14,839 nucleotides of DNA from contig DATJSN010000107.1 of assembly GCA_035504095.1 (NCBI GenBank), forward strand, positions 1 through 14,839, read 5' to 3'. Position numbers and translations under genes: made by a program. This DNA is from DATJSN01 sp035504095. Its GTDB lineage: Bacteria; Planctomycetota; Phycisphaerae; WQYP01. The notes below the pieces were generated by a model. The model was not told where the DNA came from. It ran no database searches and saw only the letters and a program-made list of their open reading frames with translations. This document shows positions 6,446 through 14,157 of the stretch, one piece after another (position 1 is the first letter of the stretch; every line of letters begins with the position of its first letter).

Positions 6446-8053
6446 TCAGTTTTCAGACAAGGCCAGCGGTTTAGTTGGCGCGGCGGATTTTACCGGTTTG
6501 TCCGCCATTGGCGGCTGATAATTATTCTGCAGGTAATTGCCGACGGCGAGGCCAGAATTAGCGGACATATTCAATAATAGCGAGGGAAAAAGACCAAAGA
6601 TAACAACCAATCCGGTCGCCAAAACCGCCGCCGTTTTGAGCGCCCAGATATTGCGCAAACTGAATGGCGCCCAGGCGTCGCGAAGGTACATCACCGCGAT
6701 CATCCGCAGATAATACGCCGCGGCGATAGCCGCATTGAGCACGACGATAACCGCCATGAGCGGATGTCCGCCGGCGAGCGCGGCCTGCACGATAAAGAGC
6801 TTGCCTAAAAAGCCGACGGTGAAAGGCATGCCGATCAGACTCAGCAGGCACACGGTCATGCACGCCGCAGCCAAAGGATGCTCGGCGGCGATGCCCGCAA
6901 TATCATCGAGGTCTTCAGCGGCGCCCAGGGTGCCCTGAAAATAAATCAGAACGGCAAAAAAGCCTGTGGTCATCAGGCTGTATCCGCCCAGATAAAACAG
7001 CGCGGCGCTGATGCCGTTGGCGGGCGAAGAAACGCTTTGTGGAACGCCGTTGACGATAGAGGTGGCGATGATCGGTCCTATACCCAGACCCACCAGCATG
7101 TAACCGCTGTGAGCGATGGAACTATAGGCCATAATCCGTTTGATGTCGCGTTGCAAAAGGGCGAGAACGTTGCCGAGAGTCATGGTCATCGCCGCCAGCA
7201 GAAGAAGAATGTCGGACAATGGATCAACCGGGTTGCCCATGGTGAGCGTCCAACTGTTCAGGTTGAACACCATGATCAGAGCGAAAAATCCGGCGGCTTT
7301 TGGCGCAAAAGACAGGAACGACGTAACAGGCGCCGCCGCTCCCTGATAAACGTCAGGAGCATAATAGTGCAGCGGGAACGCGGCGATCTTAAAGGAAATA
7401 CCGACGGCCACGGTCAGCAGACCAATCAGCGCGATATACGATATGTGGCCGCCGGAAGAGGCTGTCTGGAACATGGTTTTGATGACGGAAAAATCAGTGC
7501 TGCCGGCGAAACCGTACAGGTAGCTGAAACCAAAGAGGTATATCGCCGCGGAAAGCGCGCCAAGGAAAAAGTATTTAACGCCCGCTTCGTGAGCGCCGGG
7601 ATTGCCCCGGCCGATGGCCACCATGATGTAAGTGGGTATTGAGGTAAGTTCCAGCGCCAAAAAGAGCCATATCAGGTTATCAACTTTGGCGATCATGCTT
7701 ACGCCGGCCAAAGAGCACAACAGCAGCGCGAAAAATTCGCAGCGATAGGGTTTGTCGGTGCGCGAAGGATCATTTTCAAAAGGCATATCCCACGAGCTGA
7801 GTACCAGAAGGATTCCGATGCCGGCGCTCAGTAGCGTGTCGTAAGTGGCCAGCGGCCAAAGCGTCCATCCCTGTTTGTCGCCTACGTCGCACAGGCTCAG
7901 GCCGGAAATAAAGGCCAAGGCCAGTGCGCCCAGAGTTACCCATTGACCGCCTTGGCGAACGGCGTCCTGTCGGGCCAACCCCATCAGCGCCACCAGGCCA
8001 GCGCCCACCAGCATGATAATTTCAGGTGTCAATTGATTCAGATCGGTGTTCAA
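6446..8053 (-). CDS. nuoN: NADH-quinone oxidoreductase subunit N
   Basis: 535 aa antiporter-like subunit of the complex I membrane arm. Polytopic, with about 14 helices. The proton-path residues are present: Glu135 in LALELTSIPTY, Lys222 in SFKIAAFPLHYYAPDVYQGA, Lys252 in FAPKAAGF and the later GFLGKLF lysine. The start is TTG (8053-8051). The next Met (14) lies inside LTPEIIMLVGAG, which matches the usual NuoN N-terminus, so a downstream start would cut conserved sequence; a GAGG sits 7 nt before the TTG. The gene is last in the nuoJKLMN unit. A 16-bp tandem duplication spans its ribosome-binding and start region. A short polar Pro/Lys/Ala-rich tail (about 507-535) follows the last helix. 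Confidence 0.96.
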   Translation of the reverse strand: MNTDLNQLTPEIIMLVGAGLVALMGLARQDAVRQGGQWVTLGALALAFISGLSLCDVGDKQGWTLWPLATYDTLLSAGIGILLVLSSWDMPFENDPSRTDKPYRCEFFALLLCSLAGVSMIAKVDNLIWLFLALELTSIPTYIMVAIGRGNPGAHEAGVKYFFLGALSAAIYLFGFSYLYGFAGSTDFSVIKTMFQTASSGGHISYIALIGLLTVAVGISFKIAAFPLHYYAPDVYQGAAAPVTSFLSFAPKAAGFFALIMVFNLNSWTLTMGNPVDPLSDILLLLAAMTMTLGNVLALLQRDIKRIMAYSSIAHSGYMLVGLGIGPIIATSIVNGVPQSVSSPANGISAALFYLGGYSLMTTGFFAVLIYFQGTLGAAEDLDDIAGIAAEHPLAAACMTVCLLSLIGMPFTVGFLGKLFIVQAALAGGHPLMAVIVVLNAAIAAAYYLRMIAVMYLRDAWAPFSLRNIWALKTAAVLATGLVVIFGLFPSLLLNMSANSGLAVGNYLQNNYQPPMADKPVKSAAPTKPLALSEN

Positions 8054-8082
8054 GTCAGAGCCTCAACAAGTCAGAGCCTCAA
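8051..8082. repeat. Exact 16-bp tandem duplication at the nuoM-nuoN junction
   Basis: CAAGTCAGAGCCTCAA occurs twice back to back (8051-8066 and 8067-8082). On the minus strand each copy reads TTGAGGCTCTGACTTG, containing the nuoM-terminal TGA context, a GAGG and a TTG. The copy next to nuoN supplies its ribosome-binding site and start codon. The upstream copy's TTG opens a four-codon frame (M-L-R-L) that ends at TGA one base before the nuoN TTG. Confidence 0.95.
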
Positions 8083-9719
8083 TGTATCAATATCGCCAGT
8101 TTGTCCGAAGCCGCGGCGGTATGAGTCGTGTGAACCATGATGGTCGCGGGCGCCTGCTCCGGCGCCGGCGTGGTCGCGGCGATCACCTGGTTGCGAATTT
8201 CGTCAACCGCCGGCTGCATGGAATCAATCACCGGGCCGGGAAATATACCCAGTACCAGAACCAGTGCGGCCAGCGGAGACAGAATCATCCATTCGCGGAA
8301 GTTTAAATCGGCCGGTTCGGGCGGCAGAGGGGCGGAGGCATCATAGGCCGGCGCCTCTTTGGGTTCCGCCAACGGGCCGAAAATCACGCAAGCCACCCAG
8401 TAAATCATGTACAAAGCGCCGACAATCATTCCCAGCGCCGCGATGACCGCGTAAACGGGGCCTAAATGCCCGCCGTATTTGCCCTGGCCGCTGACATAGA
8501 CGCCGGCGAGAGACAATACTTCGCTCACGAAGCCGTTTAATCCCGGAACCGCCGCCGTGCCCACTGCAAAAAATACGGCGAAGAAACCCAAAGCCGGCAA
8601 ACGCCGGGCAAGGCCCGACACTTCATGCAGATCGCGCGTGCGATAGCGCTGATAAATCATTCCCATCACCAGCAGCAGTCCCGAGGCGAGAATTCCCTGA
8701 TTGATCATCACCAGAACGCCGCCGGTAACGCCAATCGCCGTGAGCGCCAGAAAAGCCAGCACGCAGAGCCCCAGGTGACTGACAATCGAATAGGCGATGA
8801 GTTTTTTCATGTCGCGCTGCACCCAGGCGACCAGGCCTCCAAAAAGAATGGAGATGATACATAACACCGCCAAGAGCGGGGTATAGTGCACCGCCGCGGC
8901 CGGCAACATTGGGAAGGCAAAGCGAATTAAGCCGTACGCTCCGAGTTTAAACGCCGCGATCATCACAGCGCCCGGCGTGGGAGATTCGGTCAGCGCCAGC
9001 GGCATCCAGGTATGTACGGGGAATAATGGAACTTTAATGGCAAAACCGATCAAAAGACCCCAGAAGACCAGCGCCTGTTGCCAGGGGCTTAGCGACTGAC
9101 CGGCCGAATACAGGTCATCGAGGGCAAAGGAAAGGGATCCAAATTGCTGATAGTGAACATACGCCAGATAAATCAGCGAGGCTAAAAGCAACACTGAACC
9201 GGTGAACGCGTAAAGGAAGAATTTAGCCGCGGCGCGACGGCGCTCGGCATGGCCCCAGATGCCAAGTATAAAAAACGTGGGAATGAGCGTGAATTCAAAA
9301 AACAGGTAAAACAGCAGAACGTCGTGCGCGGTAAATACGCCGATCATCCCCGCGTACAAAAGAAGCATCCACCCAAAGAATTCGTTTTGCCGTTGCTGAA
9401 TTCGGCCGACGGCGTCAAGAATACACAGCGGCGTAATCACCAGCGTGAGCATCAGCAGCCAAAGGCTGATGGCATCGACGCCAAGCGAGAAATGAATGCC
9501 GAACTGCGGCATCCAGGGGGAGAAGTAAGCACCCTGCCATAGTGCTCCCTGGGAATAATTAAAGTTGTTGAGCAGCACCACGCCAAGCAGGGTGGGAACC
9601 AGCGAAAGAAGAAACGCCGTCCAGCCGACGGCGGTTCCGGCCTGCTTGGGCAGGATGAACACCAGCATGCCGCCGGCTGCGGCGGTAAGAAGCATCATGG
9701 GTAAAATCGGATCATTCAT
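8079..9719 (-). CDS. nuoM: NADH-quinone oxidoreductase subunit M
   Basis: 546 aa antiporter-like subunit of the complex I membrane arm, polytopic. Retained key residues: Glu142 in YLFFEFTLIPTFFILG, Lys229 in GFAIKVPLFPVHTW and Lys258 in AAFKLGAYG, equivalent to the proton-path residues of E. coli NuoM. The loop after HTW reads MPLALTESPTPG instead of the usual LPDAHxxAPTAG, and the segment between that Gly and Lys258 is two residues shorter than in typical NuoM. A Pro/Thr/Ala-rich C-terminal tail of about 40 residues follows the last helix. The start ATG (9719) has no strong Shine-Dalgarno. It follows nuoL by 42 nt; its stop codon falls inside the first copy of the 16-bp duplication upstream of nuoN. 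Confidence 0.96.
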   Translation of the reverse strand: MNDPILPMMLLTAAAGGMLVFILPKQAGTAVGWTAFLLSLVPTLLGVVLLNNFNYSQGALWQGAYFSPWMPQFGIHFSLGVDAISLWLLMLTLVITPLCILDAVGRIQQRQNEFFGWMLLLYAGMIGVFTAHDVLLFYLFFEFTLIPTFFILGIWGHAERRRAAAKFFLYAFTGSVLLLASLIYLAYVHYQQFGSLSFALDDLYSAGQSLSPWQQALVFWGLLIGFAIKVPLFPVHTWMPLALTESPTPGAVMIAAFKLGAYGLIRFAFPMLPAAAVHYTPLLAVLCIISILFGGLVAWVQRDMKKLIAYSIVSHLGLCVLAFLALTAIGVTGGVLVMINQGILASGLLLVMGMIYQRYRTRDLHEVSGLARRLPALGFFAVFFAVGTAAVPGLNGFVSEVLSLAGVYVSGQGKYGGHLGPVYAVIAALGMIVGALYMIYWVACVIFGPLAEPKEAPAYDASAPLPPEPADLNFREWMILSPLAALVLVLGIFPGPVIDSMQPAVDEIRNQVIAATTPAPEQAPATIMVHTTHTAAASDKLAILIH

Positions 9720-9761
9720 GTCGGATTATTCCGTGTACGCTGCTTAAACTCCGGCCGTACC

Positions 9762-11939
9762 TTATGGCGTCGGCGTCGGACCATGCAACAGGTAAATCAC
9801 GCCAATGACAATAATCACCACGCCGGCGATCATTCCGATGCCGTAATAACGTAGCCGCCCGCTTTCCGTGGGTTTGAGCGAATGGCCGATAAACTGCGGG
9901 AAAAACGCGATGACAAAGACCAGGAAATCCACCACCAGCCGATCCATGATCGAAAGAATGTGACCGAGCATTCTGAGCGGCCTGACCAGCGTGTAATCAT
10001 AAAGTTCATCGAAGTACCACTTGTTTTCCAGGAACGTGGCTATCGGGCGAAGCGAGGCGCCAACGATGGTTGCCGCGTGACGATTGATCCAGTGGAAATA
10101 CGCGGCGACCAGAATGCCGGCGATCGAGACAAGCGCACCCAGCGACATCATCAACGCCGGGCTGACGAGTTCGTGCGGCGCGGCCGGCATGGGCAGTCCC
10201 GCCGGCGACAGGAGGTATGGCTGTGGGCCATTGAGGGAGAGTACGCGCGACAAAAAGCTCTGCAGCAGTCCTTCGTTATCAGTGCCGCCAAACACGCCGA
10301 CATATCCAACAAAGGTGGCGCCGATGGCCAGAAGGATCAATGGAACCCACATCGCCGGTTCGCCATCCAGTTGATCGGGTTCGTCCGCATGGCTGGAGTA
10401 TTTATCGCCGGCATGATCTTCGGCATGCGCTTCGCCGTGGCTTTCTTCAGGCAGGGTAAACGCCGATGGCTCGTGTTGCCCGGCTGTGGGCGGAAGCGCT
10501 AAATCTCCCATGAAAACACGGAAGAACACGCGGAAGGTGTAATAAGCCGTGATCAGCGCGGTAATAATGCCGATCACACTCAGCAATGGTCCCCACGACC
10601 AGGACGAATTCATCGCGGCGGAGATAATCTCATCCTTGCTGAAAAAGCCGGAGAAGCCCGGAAAGCCGGCGAGGGCCAGGCAGCCGGTCAAAATACAAAC
10701 CGTGGTGATGGGCATTTTTTTCCTCAAGCCGGACATTTTTCTGATGTCCAGTTCGCCGCCCATCGCGTGCATCACCGAACCGGCGGAGAGGAACAGGAGT
10801 GCTTTGAAAAACGCGTGAGTAAAAACATGAAACACCGCCGCTGAACCGGCGGCAACGCCCAGCCCCATGAACATGTATCCCAGTTGTGAAACAGTTGAGT
10901 AGGCAAAAATACGTTTCAGATCGTACTGGCACATGCCGATGGTGGCGGCCATAAACGCGGTGAAACAACCGATGATGCCCACAAGATGAAGCACCGCCGG
11001 TTCATTGATAAACAGTGGCATGCAGCGTGCGATCAGGTAAACGCCGGCGGTGACCATGGTGGCCGCGTGAATGAGGGCTGAGACAGGCGTGGGGCCTTCC
11101 ATGGCGTCGGGCAACCACACATGCAGCGGAAATTGCGCCGACTTGGCAAAGGCGCCGAACATCAGAAGCAGGGGAATCCACATTAATGCCGTCGGATGCT
11201 CCGTGTGGAAATGGTTCGACGCCAGGAAATTGCCGTAGAAAATTTCGCTGAAGCGCATCGTATGGAACGTGATATAAATAATGAAAATGGCAATGATAAA
11301 GCACGTATCGCCGATGCGATTAACCATGAAGGCTTTGGTGGCTGCATCGCGGGCACTGGGCTTCGGGTAGTAATAGCCCACGAGCAGATAGCTTGCCAGG
11401 CCGACGCCTTCCCAGCCTAGGTACAGCAGCAAAAAATTGTTGGCCAGGACCAGCGTGGTCATCGAAAACACAAAGAAGCTCATGTAGGCAAAAAAGCGAA
11501 AGTAGCCGTAATCGCCTTTCATATATCCGCTGGAATAAATGAAAATGAGCAGCGAAATGCCGGTCACAAAAAGCAGAAACAGCGACGAAAGCGGATCCAG
11601 ATAAACGCCATAATCGGCGGTAAACGTGCCGATGCTCATCCAGTGATAGATGGTTCCCTCAAAAAAGTTCGTATTTTTGTCGAGAATAACACCGGGATGA
11701 AACGGCAGTTCACCGGTGTAAAACATCCAAGCCAGCGACAAAGCCAGTATAAACGAGGCCCCGATGCCGGCGATGGCCAGAACATGCGAGGAATTTTTGA
11801 GTACGCGTGCTCCCAACAGCCCGATGATCGCGGCAGCCGCCAGCGGAAAGATCGGGATAAGCGCTGCCATCAGCAGGATGCTCGGACCCTGGTTGCTGGA
11901 CAGATTGGTTAAATAAGCAAGCACTAAATTCTCCGGCAA
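9762..11939 (-). CDS. nuoL: NADH-quinone oxidoreductase subunit L
   Basis: 725 aa, the distal antiporter-like subunit of complex I, including the long lateral helix at its C-terminus. Glu177 (LGWEGVGLASYLLVG) and Lys266 (FAKSAQFPLHVWLPDAMEGPTPVSALIHAAT) match the proton-path pair of E. coli NuoL; FKALLFLSAGSVMHAMGG at 378-394 is also typical. A polar loop at about 481-528 is rich in His, Glu and Asp (SHGEAHAEDHAGDKYSSHADE); loops of this kind occur here in other NuoL proteins. The start is TTG (11939-11937), directly abutting the nuoK TAA with no base between, and AGGG lies about 4 nt upstream. Met24 (MAALIPIFPL) aligns with the usual NuoL N-terminus and is the alternative start. Confidence 0.95.
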   Translation of the reverse strand: MPENLVLAYLTNLSSNQGPSILLMAALIPIFPLAAAAIIGLLGARVLKNSSHVLAIAGIGASFILALSLAWMFYTGELPFHPGVILDKNTNFFEGTIYHWMSIGTFTADYGVYLDPLSSLFLLFVTGISLLIFIYSSGYMKGDYGYFRFFAYMSFFVFSMTTLVLANNFLLLYLGWEGVGLASYLLVGYYYPKPSARDAATKAFMVNRIGDTCFIIAIFIIYITFHTMRFSEIFYGNFLASNHFHTEHPTALMWIPLLLMFGAFAKSAQFPLHVWLPDAMEGPTPVSALIHAATMVTAGVYLIARCMPLFINEPAVLHLVGIIGCFTAFMAATIGMCQYDLKRIFAYSTVSQLGYMFMGLGVAAGSAAVFHVFTHAFFKALLFLSAGSVMHAMGGELDIRKMSGLRKKMPITTVCILTGCLALAGFPGFSGFFSKDEIISAAMNSSWSWGPLLSVIGIITALITAYYTFRVFFRVFMGDLALPPTAGQHEPSAFTLPEESHGEAHAEDHAGDKYSSHADEPDQLDGEPAMWVPLILLAIGATFVGYVGVFGGTDNEGLLQSFLSRVLSLNGPQPYLLSPAGLPMPAAPHELVSPALMMSLGALVSIAGILVAAYFHWINRHAATIVGASLRPIATFLENKWYFDELYDYTLVRPLRMLGHILSIMDRLVVDFLVFVIAFFPQFIGHSLKPTESGRLRYYGIGMIAGVVIIVIGVIYLLHGPTPTP

Positions 11940-12257
11940 TTATCCCTGCATATCCGACCAGGCGTCGACGTTAAGCGTCTGACGCCGCCGGAAAAGCATC
12001 ACAACAAGACCCAGCGCCAGCGACGCTTCGGCGGCGGCGATGGTCAGAAGAAAAATCACAAAGGATTGCCCGTCCGCGTTTAGATGATATCTGCTGAACG
12101 CGATCAGGTTGATCGCTATGCCCTGGAACATCACTTCGGTGCTCAGGAACATGATGATCATGTTGCGGCGGGCCAGGAATCCCACCAGGCCAATGGCAAA
12201 AAGGGCCGCGCCAAGCGCCAGGTAGTTATAAAGAACCGGACTATCAAATGGTTGCAT
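11940..12257 (-). CDS. nuoK: NADH-quinone oxidoreductase subunit K
   Basis: 105 aa, the usual NuoK length, with three membrane helices. The frame extends upstream to 12329, but that stretch overlaps nuoJ and is not conserved; starting at the ATG at 12257 gives MQPFDSPVLYNYLALGAALF, as expected. The two membrane glutamates of the complex I E-channel are present, in STEVMFQGIAINLIAFSRY and in LLTIAAAEASLALGLV. DGQSFVIF is also typical. It follows nuoJ by 22 nt, and its stop is contiguous with the nuoL TTG start, so translational coupling is likely. Confidence 0.95.
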   Translation of the reverse strand: MQPFDSPVLYNYLALGAALFAIGLVGFLARRNMIIMFLSTEVMFQGIAINLIAFSRYHLNADGQSFVIFLLTIAAAEASLALGLVVMLFRRRQTLNVDAWSDMQG

Positions 12258-12279
12258 GGTCTTACTTCTCAATACATTG

Positions 12280-13032
12280 TTATTCCGACGGCACGTCACC
12301 GCTTCCCAGCATGTGGACAGCCGGCTCATTTTTCCGGGCGATGATCACGGTGCCAATGAGCGAAATCGTCAATAAAACGCCGGCAAGTTCCAGGGGCACG
12401 GCATATTGTGAATACAAACTCAACCCAAGGTGCTGCATGTCCCCGTAACTTGCGGGAGGAGGGGTCGTAGCGTTGGTGTTAAAGAAAGGATTGGGATTGG
12501 TTTCAGCGTCGCCATAAAAGATCGCCTGAATAATGGTCCCCAGGAAGGTGAAACTTACAAGGATGGCCACCAGCGGATCGGCGCTGATGCGGTCGTAATC
12601 GGCGGCTGGGGCGGCGCCTGCGGGGCTGGCCAGCATGATTACGAAAACATAAGTAACCAGAATTGCACCGGCGTAGATGATCACCAGCACAACGGCGATG
12701 AATTCCGCCTGAAGCATTAGAAATAAGCCCGCGGTGGAAAGCGTCAGGAGAACAAAATAAAGGGCGGAATAAATAGGACGGGGATGGGATATCACCGCAA
12801 CGGCGGAAACCAGAGCGATGGCCCCGAAAATGTAGAAAAAAACGCCCGGATTTCCCGAACCGGCGGGCAGGGCATTCTCAACGGCCCAGCGAAACAGATA
12901 AATACCCGAAGCGCCAAGCGTCAAAATGCCGATCAGGCTGCCCAGCTTTACCAGAGACTCGCGTCCACGGGGCATTACCAGATACAGACTAATGGCTCCG
13001 AAGGCACTCGCCAGCAACAAAACATAATCCAT
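12280..13032 (-). CDS. nuoJ: NADH-quinone oxidoreductase subunit J, N-terminally extended
   Basis: 250 aa. The NuoJ core starts at about residue 63 (GVFFYIFGAIALVSAVAVISHPRPIYSALYF) and holds the conserved AEFIAVVLVIIYAGAILVTYVFVIML at about 109-134, including the Glu110 and Tyr120-Ala-Gly segment near the pi-bulge helix. Ahead of this lie about 62 residues with two additional hydrophobic segments (about 4-20 and 31-50), which typical NuoJ proteins lack. No Met lies between residue 20 and the core, and the frame is clean, so the extension is likely translated. It is the first gene of the nuoJKLMN unit. The upstream region is AT-rich and full of dyads; an AGG lies 12 nt before the ATG. No nuoI or nuoH lies upstream in the window. 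Confidence 0.93.
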   Translation of the reverse strand: MDYVLLLASAFGAISLYLVMPRGRESLVKLGSLIGILTLGASGIYLFRWAVENALPAGSGNPGVFFYIFGAIALVSAVAVISHPRPIYSALYFVLLTLSTAGLFLMLQAEFIAVVLVIIYAGAILVTYVFVIMLASPAGAAPAADYDRISADPLVAILVSFTFLGTIIQAIFYGDAETNPNPFFNTNATTPPPASYGDMQHLGLSLYSQYAVPLELAGVLLTISLIGTVIIARKNEPAVHMLGSGDVPSE

Positions 13033-13043
13033 AAATTTTAGTG

Positions 13044-13055
13044 CCTGTATACAGG
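13044..13055. promoter_or_regulatory. 12-bp perfect palindrome before nuoJ
   Basis: CCTGTATACAGG, a perfect palindrome ending 11 nt upstream of the nuoJ ATG. Possible operator or mRNA leader element. It does not match the LexA spacing. Confidence 0.4.
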
Positions 13056-13081
13056 GTTTTTAACAAAAGCCGGGTTTTTAA
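13054..13081. repeat. 10-bp direct repeats upstream of nuoJ
   Basis: GGGTTTTTAA at 13054-13063 and 13072-13081, an 18-bp period. On the minus strand this is TTAAAAACCC twice, leading into the palindrome at 13044-13055. Spacing of about two helical turns would suit a dimeric or cooperative regulator; no function is shown. Confidence 0.45.
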
Positions 13082-13329
13082 GCCATTTTTTGGCCAAAAT
13101 CTCTCGTTTTTTGTCGCACCGGAAAAATATTCCGGCTTTATTCAACAAGCCAAGAATTATGTCCCACTAAGGCAGAATTGCAAGGCTGCCTGCGGCAGCA
13201 GTTTTAAGTTTTCGGTTTTCAGTATTCAGATTGATGGAATTTTGTGAATGCTTATGGCCCCGGCAAGGAATGCCACAGCTTTTATGCACCCAAGTTGCGG
13301 TCTATTGCTTGCTGCCTATTAGCTCATAA

Positions 13330-14145
13330 TTAGCGAATTGCTTCACGGATGGCCGTGCAGCGGCGGAGGAGGGCGTCGAGTTTGTTTAGTGGGTAAATAG
13401 AGGCCGCATCGGAGGGACTTTTGTCGGGATGGGGATGGACTTCCACAAACAGGCCATTGATGCCGGCGGCGGTGGCTGAGGAGGCCAGAATCGTTACATA
13501 TTCCCGCTGGCCGCCGGTGGCATGGCCAAGGCCGCCGGGGAGCTGGGTGGAATGGGTGGCATCAAAAATTACGGGCACGCCCAGCGATTGCATCTGGGGA
13601 ATGCCAGTCATGTCGTTGACCAGGCGGTTATAGCCAAAGGTCGTGCCGCGTTCGGTAAGGATGACGTTTTTATTTTTTTGTGAACGGATTTTTTGCACCA
13701 CATTGGCCATTTCCCAAGGGGCCATGAACTGACCTTTTTTCACGTTCACCGGCTGGCCGCTTGCGCCTGCGGCGATCAAGAGATCGGTTTGCCGGCAAAG
13801 AAACGCCGGGATTTGCAGCAGATCGACCACCTCGGCGACGATGGGAATTTGTGCGACTTCATGCACATCAGTGGTCACGGGAACGCCTAGTTTATTTTTA
13901 ACCATTTGCAAAACTTCCAGGCCGCTATCCAGGCCGTGCCCGCGGAAGCTGCCATGACTGGAGCGATTGGCTTTGTCGAAACTGGCCTTGAAAATGTAAG
14001 GCACGCCGGCTTTGCGGGCGATAGCGGCGGCCTTTTCGGCGATGCGCAGACAAAGCGATGGCGTTTCAATCACGCAAGGCCCGGCAATGAGGAGGAAATC
14101 CTTTGGCCAGTTCCAGTTTACTTGTCCAATTTTGATGACCGGCAT
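13330..14145 (-). CDS. kdsA: 3-deoxy-D-manno-octulosonate 8-phosphate synthase, metal-dependent type
   Basis: 271 aa cytoplasmic enzyme condensing arabinose 5-phosphate with phosphoenolpyruvate to Kdo 8-phosphate, the first committed step to Kdo of the lipopolysaccharide inner core. The frame opens at 14199, but the tandem ATG pair at 14148/14145 is the real start region: GGAG lies 4 and 7 nt upstream, and MPVIKIG matches the family. Motifs are IAGPCVIE at 20-27, FKASFDKANRSS at 52-63, QIPAFLCRQTDLL at 111-123, NVKKGQF at 134-140 and RGTTFGYNRLVNDM at 166-179. The four metal ligands known from Aquifex KdsA are present (Cys24, His198, Glu235, Asp246), where the metal-free E. coli enzyme has Asn for the Cys. 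It follows the lipoprotein gene by 60 nt. Confidence 0.95.
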   Translation of the reverse strand: MPVIKIGQVNWNWPKDFLLIAGPCVIETPSLCLRIAEKAAAIARKAGVPYIFKASFDKANRSSHGSFRGHGLDSGLEVLQMVKNKLGVPVTTDVHEVAQIPIVAEVVDLLQIPAFLCRQTDLLIAAGASGQPVNVKKGQFMAPWEMANVVQKIRSQKNKNVILTERGTTFGYNRLVNDMTGIPQMQSLGVPVIFDATHSTQLPGGLGHATGGQREYVTILASSATAAGINGLFVEVHPHPDKSPSDAASIYPLNKLDALLRRCTAIREAIR

Positions 14146-14157
14146 CATGCAGCTCCG

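Larger units (their letters stand above)
13033..13329. other. Non-coding region between kdsA and nuoJ, rich in dyads
   Basis: 297 bp with no convincing gene; the open frame on the plus strand (13041-13247) has no family resemblance and an unusual composition. It holds palindromes at 13044-13055 and 13088-13099 (TTTTGGCCAAAA), a 6-bp stem with 5-nt loop at 13119-13135 (CCGGAA / TTCCGG), a 6-bp stem with 3-nt loop at 13185-13199 (GCTGCC / GGCAGC) and the direct repeats at 13054-13081. It must carry the kdsA 3' end and the nuoJ promoter. I cannot name a confident promoter or a U-tailed terminator on the minus strand. Confidence 0.6.

Noticed and set aside
6878..7642. 254-codon plus-strand open frame inside nuoN
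   Set aside because: It is antisense to a clearly conserved gene, has a low-complexity Gly/Arg/Gln/His composition, and shows no ribosome-binding site or family resemblance.
9882..10502. 206-codon plus-strand open frame inside nuoL
   Set aside because: It is antisense to conserved nuoL codons and its Arg/Asp/Gln-rich composition is typical of shadow frames.
12258..12329. Upstream extension of nuoK overlapping nuoJ
   Set aside because: The ATG at 12257 gives the standard NuoK length and N-terminus; the extension is not conserved and overlaps the nuoJ coding end.
13044..13055. LexA (SOS) operator
   Set aside because: CTGT and ACAG are separated by only 2 bp, not the 8 bp of a LexA box.
13041..13247. 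Possible small gene in the kdsA-nuoJ gap
   Set aside because: It has a GTG start without a ribosome-binding site, spans several palindromes, and resembles no family; the region is better read as regulatory.
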